A DNA stretch of 64,000 nucleotides, taken from positions 124,001 through 188,000 of the forward strand of contig CANMMF010000006.1 in NCBI GenBank assembly GCA_947498985.1, in the 5' to 3' direction. Numbering within the stretch: the stretch's first letter is position 1; each line of letters opens with the position of its first letter. The translations under genes and the position numbers were made by a program. This document shows positions 35,451 through 41,765 of the stretch, piece by piece. Source of the stretch: an uncultured Paracoccaceae bacterium. Lineage in GTDB: Bacteria > Pseudomonadota > Alphaproteobacteria > Rhodobacterales > Rhodobacteraceae. The notes beneath the pieces were generated by a model. That model had not been told where the DNA came from. It was given only the letters and a program-made list of their open reading frames with translations, and searched no databases.

Positions 35451-36028
35451 CAGTTTGTCGGCGGCGCGGGAAAGGTTTCTCCCGCAGTGTCTCTGTTGAC
35501 ATCGAGCAGTTCGAAATCAGTGATCCGCCACGCCCCTTCAACAGGAGCGACGGTCAGGTCGGCGCTATAAGTGTTGCCCCGGACATGCAGGTGTTCAGAG
35601 TGTCCCACGGTGCCGATGACCTGCCACGACGCATCAATAACGAGCGCGCTGTTTTCGCGAGCGACCTGCGTGTTCAAAAGCCTGATCTCGTGGATCGTCT
35701 GATCAACCTCGTCCAGACCACCCCCCTTCATCGCACCGACGCGTTCCAGGTAGAGATATTCAAGGGCTTCGCCGTGGGTCACGCCGGCCAAGGTGTCATA
35801 GATCGCATCTTCCTGCGTCTCGCCGAAAGCCTTGTAGACCTCCAGCAGCAGCGCGGGCGTCAGGCGCCAGAACTCCGATTGAGCGGCGCTGAGTGTGAGC
35901 GGATCAAGTCCGGGAGCTGAAAAGGTATCGGTCTCGGAAATCTGCGCAGTTCCGGGCCAAACGACCACAACAGCCGCCGCGAAAACGCCTGCCAGGACAA
36001 GTGCTGCAATCGTGTATCCGGCCTTCAC
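35450..36028 (-). CDS. Membrane-anchored protein of unknown function, first gene of metal operon
   Basis: A 192-residue protein with an N-terminal anchor or signal (about 5-27) and a soluble domain. Its second half (ASWQVIGTVGHSEHLHVRGNTYSADLTVAPVEGAWRITDFELLD) looks like an NTF2/SnoaL-type cup and contains a HSEHLH cluster suited to metal binding. I do not recognise the family by name. It is the first gene of the six-gene leftward operon and shares one base with the ATPase start. No Zur-like palindrome was found upstream. Confidence 0.65.
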   Translation of the reverse strand: MKAGYTIAALVLAGVFAAAVVVVWPGTAQISETDTFSAPGLDPLTLSAAQSEFWRLTPALLLEVYKAFGETQEDAIYDTLAGVTHGEALEYLYLERVGAMKGGGLDEVDQTIHEIRLLNTQVARENSALVIDASWQVIGTVGHSEHLHVRGNTYSADLTVAPVEGAWRITDFELLDVNRDTAGETFPAPPTN

Positions 36029-36155
36029 GGGTTAAACTCAAAATTTGCCTGATTGATCTTCAGGTAACCTGTTCGAGATACCTAGAAAGTGCAAGCACTC
36101 AGCTTGCGCAGGTCTTGCCCGAAACGTCCGATATCGCCTTCGCTCGGACGAACTC

Positions 36156-36265
36156 TGGACCAGTCACGGAATTGTTCCGCTCCTTTGACCTGGTGTTTTG
36201 CCACGAAGGAGAGACTTCATGGCATCGAACCCCACCCCTGAATTCCGCGCAGAAGCAGTGCGGGT
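36156..36265 (+). mobile_element. IS3-family tip, inverted relative to 24852-24961
   Basis: Begins TGGACCAGTCACGG and includes the ribosome site and first codons of OrfA (MASNPTPEFRAEAVRV at 36219). It matches the left fragment at 104 of 110 positions without gaps. After 36265 the sequence no longer resembles OrfA. Confidence 0.78.
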
Positions 36266-36602
36266 ATGCGAGCAATCGGAGCGGCACGAAAGCGTGACAG
36301 GTCCAATCCTGCCATCAGTACAACTCAAGGCGCCAAGCGCCACACGAAACCGCAATGGCCCGGATCGCCCATCACCGCAGCATCCCGACGTTGCTTCGCG
36401 GCTTGCCGCACCTGCCGTTCGCTGCGCGCGCAAGTCTTCCGTTGCGCGAACTTGCCTGCGGCGGAGAAGAGCCGTCCCGCATCCGCCCGGCCCGAAGTCC
36501 AGTTCAAATGCAAATCTACGTGGTAGGGTGGGACAAATGTTTGATCGCAGGGTGTGTCGGAAAGCGGTTCGGCTCAGCACCCGACTTTCGGAGGAGCATG
36601 TC
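36266..36602. other. 337-base non-coding stretch after the IS3 tip
   Basis: Frames here are open but show no recognisable domain or coding character, and none has a ribosome site. Probably further rearranged mobile-element sequence. The last ten bases provide GGAGGAG for the DUF2189 gene. Confidence 0.35.
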
Positions 36603-37421
36603 ATGACATCCAAGACAGAAGGAACCACACCACCCGACGATCTGACGCCGTCGCAGCGCGCACAGCCCAGGATCAACGAAGTGACCGCGCAGGATATCGC
36701 CTCGTCGCTGAAGGACGGGTTTGCCGATTTTGCGGCGCGCCCCTTCATGAGCGGCGCCTTCGGGCTGCTCTTTGCGCTTTTCGGCCTTCTGATTGTCTGG
36801 TGCCTGGTTTGGCTCGGCAAGATCTGGATGATCATTCCCGCCACCGTCGGCTTCCCGCTGGTGGCGCCTTTCGCCGCCGCCGGGCTCTACGAGATGTCGC
36901 GCCGGTTGCAGAATGGAGGGCGTTTCGGTTGGCCTGAAATTCTCAGCGTCATGGCCGATCAACGCAAGCGCGAGATGGGCTGGATGGCTTTCGTCACGCT
37001 TTTCATCTTTTGGGTGTGGGTCTATCAGTTCCGGACGGTACTGGTGATCGTGTTGCAGCATGCATCCTTTTCGGATCTTGACGGGTTTCTGAACACCGTC
37101 TTCTTCACGCCGGAGGGGTGGACTTTTCTCGCGATTGGCACCTGTGTCGGCGCCGTTTTGTCTTGTATCCTGTTCTCGGTCACCGTCGTGGCAATGCCCA
37201 TGCTGCTTGACCGTGACATCGACTTTGTGACCGCGATGGTCACCTCCGTGCAGGTTGTCAGGAAAAACCCGGCGGTCATGCTCACCTGGGCGGCGATCAT
37301 CGCGGTCACGATGCTGTTGTCGATGCTTCCGGCGTTCCTGGGCCTGATCTTCACTTTGCCGATTCTGGGCCACACCACCTGGCATCTCTATCGGCGGGCC
37401 GTACAGCCGGTGCATCGGTGA
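36603..37421 (+). CDS. DUF2189-family integral membrane protein
   Basis: A 272-residue membrane protein. After a 50-residue soluble head (PRINEVTAQDIASSLKDGFADFAARP, the family signature) come about six hydrophobic segments ending near 265. Family members are conserved in Alphaproteobacteria and unassigned in function, with some resemblance to cytochrome c oxidase-associated membrane proteins. The ATG at 36603 lies five bases after an overlapping out-of-frame ATG and follows GGAGG; the open frame upstream of it reaches into the IS3 tip and is not part of the gene. Confidence 0.82.
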   Translation: MTSKTEGTTPPDDLTPSQRAQPRINEVTAQDIASSLKDGFADFAARPFMSGAFGLLFALFGLLIVWCLVWLGKIWMIIPATVGFPLVAPFAAAGLYEMSRRLQNGGRFGWPEILSVMADQRKREMGWMAFVTLFIFWVWVYQFRTVLVIVLQHASFSDLDGFLNTVFFTPEGWTFLAIGTCVGAVLSCILFSVTVVAMPMLLDRDIDFVTAMVTSVQVVRKNPAVMLTWAAIIAVTMLLSMLPAFLGLIFTLPILGHTTWHLYRRAVQPVHR

Positions 37422-37670
37422 TCTGAAGCGTTTCGGCACATGAGGTTCAGGCAATACCCGCGCCCAACGCCCCCCCCCGTTGCAGACTTCAGGATTGTGC
37501 CCCGCTGCGCGTCTGATGCCGACATCCGCTGCAAGTGAGCTACTCTGCAAACTCCGGACAGGTTCGGGCGTAATCCAAGCTGCTCATTGCTCTTGCTGAC
37601 CGTGCTGGGTTTCGTCTGCTCTAAACCAATCGACCAAGGCCGGGGTTTGCCTAAGTGCCAAGGGCAACTG

Positions 37671-37710
37671 ACCCCGGTTCGCGTGCACCGACGCAGCCGG
37701 GGTTTCTTTT
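37671..37710 (+). terminator. Possible rightward terminator
   Basis: ACCCCGG (37671-37677) pairs with CCGGGGT (37697-37703) followed by TTCTTTT. It lies 250 bases after the DUF2189 gene and just at the end of the leftward GIY-YIG gene. The loop is 19 bases, so it is a moderate candidate. Confidence 0.45.
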
Positions 37711-38092
37711 ACATGGACTTCTTGCGTAGCCGGAACGCGCGAACGTCGCTGGCGTGCAAGTTGAACCATTCGCCGTTCATGCGCTTGTCTTTGAAGCGGT
37801 TGTGCCAATCCGCTTCTATGCCGCTTGGATCGTCGGTTTCTATGCTGTGGATTGGCTCAAGACCTTCCGCTAGCTGTAGGCCGATTTCATACTGACGTCG
37901 GTCTATAGAGTTGGTCTTGCCGATTTTATAATATTTTCCTGACTTCATCATGTAGACGAAGCCCGTCGATACGTTGCCGACAGGTTCGGAAACTATGTCG
38001 TCCTTGTCCTGCTCCGACGGCAGGGCAGCGACGGCGGCATTCAAGATTTCCAGTGTGCATTCCGCCCGTTCGCTTTGGACACTGTGAGCCAA
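37709..38092 (-). CDS. GIY-YIG / T5orf172-domain protein, possibly N-terminally truncated
   Basis: A 127-residue frame whose second half is a compact GIY-YIG-like nuclease domain: GFVYMMKSGKYYKIGKTNSIDRR (about 44-66), then PSGIEADWHNRFKDKRMNGEWFNL. Relatives of this T5orf172/MUG113 type are often longer, with an N-terminal DNA-binding part. The start at TTG 38092 is uncertain. The frame remains open upstream to the IS5 element at 38126, and, if that element and one CTAG copy are removed, it continues in frame on the other side toward the tRNA-Leu gene. The gene may therefore have been cut by IS5. Lower G+C than the surroundings; probably horizontally acquired. Confidence 0.7.
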   Translation of the reverse strand: MAHSVQSERAECTLEILNAAVAALPSEQDKDDIVSEPVGNVSTGFVYMMKSGKYYKIGKTNSIDRRQYEIGLQLAEGLEPIHSIETDDPSGIEADWHNRFKDKRMNGEWFNLHASDVRAFRLRKKSM

Positions 38093-38463
38093 CGCAGTAT
38101 TTAGCCGTTCGCTTCGATTGCCTAGGGTCAGGACCCATTGATTTCCGGGTGACGGCGTGATTCACGGCTCGAAAAACGAGCGGTGAACATGTCTGATCTT
38201 TTCTGGCTAACGGATGCGCAGATGGCGCGTCTTGAGCCCTTCTTCCCGAAGTCTCATGGCAAGCCCCGCGTCGATGATCGGCGCGTTCTATCGGGGATGA
38301 TCTTCATCAACCGCAATGGTTTGCGGTGGTGTGACGCACCCAAGGAATACGGCCCGCACAAGACCCTCTACAACCGCTGGAAGCGCTGGAGCGACAAGGG
38401 CGTGTTCGCTCGGATCCTTTTGGGGCTGGCCGCCGAGGAACCCGAGACAAAGACTATGATGAT

Positions 38464-38505
38464 CCCTCTCGGGACATCACTTTCGTGATGCCCTGCCGGG
38501 CAAGG
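38464..38505 (+). repeat. Double-hairpin insert, copy 1
   Basis: 42 bases inserted in the transposase gene where relatives read directly from the MID codons to GCGACG. Starts CCCTCTCG; hairpin 1 is CATCAC/GTGATG (38475-38490, loop TTTC); hairpin 2 is CCCTGC/GCAAGG (38491-38505, one mismatch). The insert is in frame but ends in TGA. Confidence 0.75.
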
Positions 38506-38867
38506 GACGCGACGTACCGGAAGGCACACCGGACAGCGACCAGCATGGGCGCAAAAAAGGGGGGCGTGGACGCCTGATCGGTCGGACGAAGGGCGGCATG
38601 AACACCAAGCTGCATGCCATCTGTGACAGCCAGGGACGGTCTCTCAGTCTCTTCGTCACCGCAGGGCCAGTCAGCGATTACATCGGCGCACGGGCACTGC
38701 TCGGCAGCCTGCCGAAGGTGGACTGGTTGCTTGCGGATCGCGGCTATGACGCCGACTGGTTCCGCGGAGCCTTGAAAGACAAGGGGATACGCGCCTGCAT
38801 CCCTGGTCGAAAGCAGCGCAAGACCACCGTGAAATACGACAAGCGTCGATACAAGCGGCGCAACCGC

Positions 38868-38908
38868 CCCTCTCGTGACATTGCTGCGCAATGCACTGCC
38901 GGGCAGTG
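38868..38908 (+). repeat. Double-hairpin insert, copy 2
   Basis: 41 bases in the same orientation as copy 1, again starting CCCTCTCG. Hairpin 1 is CATTGC/GCAATG (38879-38893, loop TGC); hairpin 2 is CACTGC/GCAGTG (38894-38908, loop CGG). Relative to copy 1 the stems differ by paired changes. It breaks the transposase frame between RRNR and IEIMFG. Confidence 0.78.
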
Positions 38909-39104
38909 ATCGAGATCATGTTCGGCAGGCTCAAAGATTGGCGGCGGGTCGCCACTCGCTACGACCGCTGTCCAAAGGTCTTACTCTCAGCAATCGCTCT
39001 CGCCGCAACCGTCATCTATTGGCTATGAGTTCTGCCCCTAGAACCCCGGAAATAGCTTTACCGTTCAAGGCTTTAGAGAGGGTTCCAGACCCACGAGTCT
39101 GTTT

Positions 39105-39191
39105 TGGTGCGGTCGAGAAGACTCGAACTTCCACGGGTGTTACCCCACAGCGACCTCAACGCTGCGCGTCTACCAATTCCGCCACGACCGC
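39105..39191 (-). tRNA. tRNA-Leu (GAG)
   Basis: An 87-base tRNA on the minus strand. The acceptor stem is GCGGTCG paired with CGACCGC, then A and an encoded CCA (39107-39105). The anticodon arm is CAGCG TTGAGGT CGCTG, giving anticodon GAG, which reads CTC and CTT leucine codons. A long variable arm (class II) and the T-arm GTTCGAGTC are present. It lies at the right edge of the mobile-element-rich region. Confidence 0.95.
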
Positions 39192-39289
39192 ACTGTCTTG
39201 ACTTGGTGACGCGCTCTTTAGCGGCACGCGTCGGGCTTGTGAAGAGAAAAATCGCATTTGCAGCGCATTGCCGCGCGGCGCAGTGAGCG

Positions 39290-39787
39290 TCACCCGGCAC
39301 GGGCCTCTCGCCCGCGGCGCGCGCTTGCGGAATTGCGCCAGATCAGCAGTGCCACGCCACCGGCGATCACCACGTAACCGAGCTCCGGCATCTCGGCGAA
39401 CAGGCTCCGGTTCAGGCGCCGGTTCGGCAGGAACGCAAAGAGCCCGGCGATCGTCAGCCCGTTCCAGTAAAGCCCGCGCATGACGGCGCGATGGTCCTCG
39501 ATGCGCCGGGCCATGGCGTGGCGCAAGCCGGAGAAAAGCGACACGAAAGTGACCGGCACCAGAAGGTGCAGCACGCCGAAATGCCCGATCCCGATGACCG
39601 CATCGATAAAAAGCGCCGACACCGCCACCGTGGTCATCGCAAGGATCCAGCTGTAGCCCAGCACCTTGTGCAGCAGATCCCGGCGCGCGCGGTAAAGCGC
39701 CAGCGGCCCCAGCAGGACCGCCAGAACGGCGGCGGCCATGTGGACCTGGATCGCGGGCGGTGCGGATAAAAACGGCGCAAGGGTCAT
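39290..39787 (-). CDS. DUF2306-family membrane protein
   Basis: A 165-residue integral membrane protein with four hydrophobic segments. Family features: IQVHMAAAVLAVLLGPLALYRARRDLLHKVLGYSW with the conserved His, then GHFGVLHLLVP and ARRIEDHRAVMRGLYW. Such proteins are distant relatives of cytochrome b561-like membrane proteins, of unknown function. The ATG at 39787 follows GGAGG; a longer frame starting at 39859 lacks support. Divergent from the LytTR gene. Confidence 0.82.
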   Translation of the reverse strand: MTLAPFLSAPPAIQVHMAAAVLAVLLGPLALYRARRDLLHKVLGYSWILAMTTVAVSALFIDAVIGIGHFGVLHLLVPVTFVSLFSGLRHAMARRIEDHRAVMRGLYWNGLTIAGLFAFLPNRRLNRSLFAEMPELGYVVIAGGVALLIWRNSASARRGREARAG

Positions 39788-39869
39788 GTCGCGGCCTCCT
39801 GTCTTGGCAGTTGCGATGGGATGATTTACCTGATGGGGAGGCCCGCTTGCCGGTGCCAACCGGGTTTAC

Positions 39870-40664
39870 GTGAACGAAAGGCCGGACTTCGTGACTGACA
39901 CCGCCCTGCATTCCGCGCTTCGCGAATGGCGGGCCGCCATGGGCCGGCCTGTGACGCTTGTGATCCTTGTCGGGGTCGCGGCGGTGCTGGCGCTTTCGGG
40001 CCCGTTCGGCACGGCGGATCACCTGCCGCTGCCGGCGCTTTTTGCCTATTGGCTGAGCGTCTCGGCGCTGTGCTTCTCGGTCGGATTTGTCGTCGACAGC
40101 ACTCTGCACAACAAGTTTTCGGGGGCTCTGGGGTCAGCCACCTGCACGGCGATGTCGGTTCTGGCCATCGGCACGCTTGTCTCGGGCTGCATTCTGGTGA
40201 TCAACGCACTGGTCTTCGGCTACCGGCCCGATGGCGGGGAACTGCTTGTTTTCCTCGCCACCACCTTTGCGATCAGCGGCATCGTGACCGTGGTGATCCA
40301 GGTTGTTCTCGACCAGCTGGCGCAGCGCGCGCCCGCCGGTGCCGCGCCGCCGCCCATCCTCGAACGATTGCCACTCGACAAGCGCGGCGCGCTCGTCGCG
40401 CTCTCGGTGGAGGATCACTACGTCCGCGTCCGCACCACGGTCGCCGAAGAGATGCTGCTGCTGCGCCTGGCCGATGCCATGCGCGAGACCGGGGCGACGC
40501 CCGGCGCGCAGGTCCATCGCTCTCACTGGGTGGCCTTCGACCAGGTGCAAGCGGCGCGGCGTGCAGGCGACCGCGCGATCCTGACCATGCGAGACGGCAC
40601 GGAAGTGCCGGTGAGCCGCGCGAATATCGCCAAGATCCGGGAGGCGGGGCTGCTGCCCCGATAG
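39870..40664 (+). CDS. Membrane-bound LytTR-domain transcription regulator
   Basis: A 264-residue protein with four hydrophobic segments (about 27-47, 54-76, 92-112, 121-145) and a C-terminal LytTR DNA-binding domain (about 165-260: [13 protein letters not shown] ... [20 protein letters not shown] ... [17 protein letters not shown]). It resembles the membrane-anchored LytTR regulators that sense signals without a histidine kinase. The GTG start has GAAAGG nearby but only a weak ribosome site. lipB starts four bases after its stop, so the two may be cotranscribed. Confidence 0.88.
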   Translation: MNERPDFVTDTALHSALREWRAAMGRPVTLVILVGVAAVLALSGPFGTADHLPLPALFAYWLSVSALCFSVGFVVDSTLHNKFSGALGSATCTAMSVLAIGTLVSGCILVINALVFGYRPDGGELLVFLATTFAISGIVTVVIQVVLDQLAQRAPAGAAPPPILERLPLDKRGALVALSVEDHYVRVRTTVAEEMLLLRLADAMRETGATPGAQVHRSHWVAFDQVQAARRAGDRAILTMRDGTEVPVSRANIAKIREAGLLPR

Positions 40665-40668
40665 CACC

Positions 40669-41343
40669 ATGGTGGAATGGAAAACCAGCGACGGACTTGT
40701 GCCCTATACCGAGGCGCTCAGCTTCATGGAGGCCCGCGCCGAGGCCATCGCCCGCGGCACGGCCGGGGAATGTATCTGGCTGCTCGAGCACCCGCCGCTC
40801 TACACTGCCGGGACATCCGCGCGGCCCGAGGATCTGCGCGACCCGGACCGGTTCGAGGTGCACCAGACCAAGCGCGGCGGGCAGTATACCTATCACGGCC
40901 CCGGCCAGCGCGTGGCGTACGTGATGCTCGATGTGGGCAAGCGCGGGCGCGACGTGCGCTGCTTCGTGCGCGATCTGGAGGCCTGGGTGATCGCTGCACT
41001 GGCCGAGTTCGGCGTGACCGGCCATATCCGCGACGGCCGCGTCGGCGTCTGGGTGGAACGGCCGGGCAGGCCGCCCCTGGCCGATGGGCGCATCGCCGAA
41101 GACAAGGTGGCCGCCATCGGCATCCGCCTGCGCAAATGGGTGAGCTTTCACGGGCTGTCGATCAACCTGGAACCCGATCTGAGCCATTTCGATGGCATCG
41201 TGCCCTGCGGGATCACCGAGTATGGCGTGACGTCGCTGGTCGATCTGGGCCTGCCGGTCACGATGCACGATCTGGACGTCGCCTTGCGCCGCAGCTTTGA
41301 GGATGTGATGGCGCGGCGGGTGAGCTGCACCGAAGGTGCATAG
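40669..41343 (+). CDS. lipB: Lipoyl(octanoyl) transferase
   Basis: A 224-residue octanoyltransferase that moves octanoyl groups from acyl carrier protein to lipoyl domains of 2-oxo acid dehydrogenases and the glycine cleavage H protein. The conserved [11 protein letters not shown] (71-81), K146 in DKVAAIGIR and the acyl-enzyme cysteine C180 in [11 protein letters not shown] are all present. The C-terminal residues CTEGA are encoded by the first hairpin unit of the repeat array that continues downstream, so the array seems to have grown from or into the gene end. Confidence 0.96.
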   Translation: MVEWKTSDGLVPYTEALSFMEARAEAIARGTAGECIWLLEHPPLYTAGTSARPEDLRDPDRFEVHQTKRGGQYTYHGPGQRVAYVMLDVGKRGRDVRCFVRDLEAWVIAALAEFGVTGHIRDGRVGVWVERPGRPPLADGRIAEDKVAAIGIRLRKWVSFHGLSINLEPDLSHFDGIVPCGITEYGVTSLVDLGLPVTMHDLDVALRRSFEDVMARRVSCTEGA

Positions 41344-41563
41344 TAAGAAAACATTCACTGAAGGTGCATAATCAAAAAACCTTTCACCGAAGGTGCATGA
41401 CAAGACGTGACAGCACCGAAGGTGCGCACCTCAAAGCCCAGCACCGAAGGTGCATCACCCAAACCCAGCACCGAAGGTGCATCACCCAAAACCAGCACCG
41501 AAGGTGCACACCTCAAAGCCCAGCACCGAAGGTGCGCACCTCATAATCCAGCGCCGAAGGCGC
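41326..41563 (+). repeat. Array of nine short hairpins, 27-29 nt period
   Basis: The core is GCACC GAA GGTGC, a perfect five-pair stem with a GAA loop. Units lie at 41326, 41355 (one changed base), 41384, 41413, 41441, 41468, 41495, 41523 and 41551 (the last with compensated GCGCC/GGCGC). Spacers of about 15 bases are related (CACCTCAAAGCCCA, ATCACCCAAACCCA). The first unit is inside the lipB coding end. Periods are not multiples of three, so it is not a coding repeat. No cas genes and no unique spacers, so it is not a CRISPR array. Confidence 0.9.
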
Positions 41564-41662
41564 GCGACGGGGTCGTTTCTGCCCAGCCATGCTCCGCCGA
41601 AAAACCGGCAAAGCAGCCCTCCCGGATGCCGCCCGTGACCCCGCATCGGCGCAAGCATGCCG

Positions 41663-41691
41663 GTGTCACAATTCTGTAACAGCGCCGTCAC
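41663..41691 (+). promoter_or_regulatory. Pho box upstream of phoX
   Basis: Three direct heptamers at 11-base spacing, GTGTCAC (41663), CTGTAAC (41674) and CCGTCAC (41685), match the PhoB-binding consensus CTGTCAT with four-base spacers. They lie 75 bases upstream of the phosphatase start, which indicates induction by phosphate starvation. Confidence 0.85.
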
Positions 41692-41710
41692 AAACCCGAT
41701 ACGCGCTCCG

Positions 41711-41728
41711 CCTAGCCCTTCGGCTAGG
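41711..41728 (+). other. Hairpin in phoX leader
   Basis: CCTAGCC (41711-41717) pairs with GGCTAGG (41722-41728) over a four-base loop. It lies between the Pho box and the start codon and may be in the 5' untranslated region or mark the promoter. Confidence 0.5.
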
Positions 41729-41765
41729 ATCGAATCCGCCAAACACCTGACCAAGGGGAATATCC

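Larger units (their letters stand above)
38189..39028 (+). pseudogene. IS5-family transposase (two-frame), broken by two short inserts
   Basis: The first frame (ATG 38189) encodes the N-terminal domain (LTDAQMARLEPFFP ... NGLRWCDAPKEYGP). An A AAA AAG heptamer at 38553-38559, in the correct phase, would give a -1 shift into the DDE domain (RLIGRTKGGMNTKLH ... LLADRGYDADWF ... YDKRRYKRRNR). A 42-base insert at 38464-38505 ends the first frame before the slip site, and a 41-base insert at 38868-38908 shifts the second frame just before IEIMFGRLKDWRRVATRYDR. The rest runs to TGA 39026-39028. Without the two inserts the protein would be complete, so damage looks recent. Confidence 0.85.
38126..39037 (+). 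mobile_element. IS5-family insertion sequence (IS427-like), 912 bp
   Basis: The ends are imperfect inverted repeats: GGTCAGGACCCAT on the left and, read inward from the right, GGGCAGAACTCAT. It is flanked by the 4-base direct repeat CTAG (38122-38125 and 39038-39041), the target duplication typical of this group. It holds one transposase in two overlapping frames, interrupted by two short double-hairpin inserts. Confidence 0.85.

Noticed and set aside
36029-36155. Zur box upstream of the metal operon
   Set aside because: No convincing inverted repeat matching known alphaproteobacterial Zur sites was seen.
38598-38909. An independent small transposase gene starting MNTKLH
   Set aside because: It is the second frame of the IS5 transposase, joined by the A AAA AAG slip site and cut by the second hairpin insert.
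39105-39191. A duplicated tRNA-Leu 3' end at the left side of the accessory region as an att site
   Set aside because: I looked in 22300-25600 for a repeat of the tRNA end and found none, and there is no integrase gene in the window.
41326-41563. CRISPR array
   Set aside because: The repeat is only 13-15 bases, spacers are related to each other rather than unique, and no cas genes are present.
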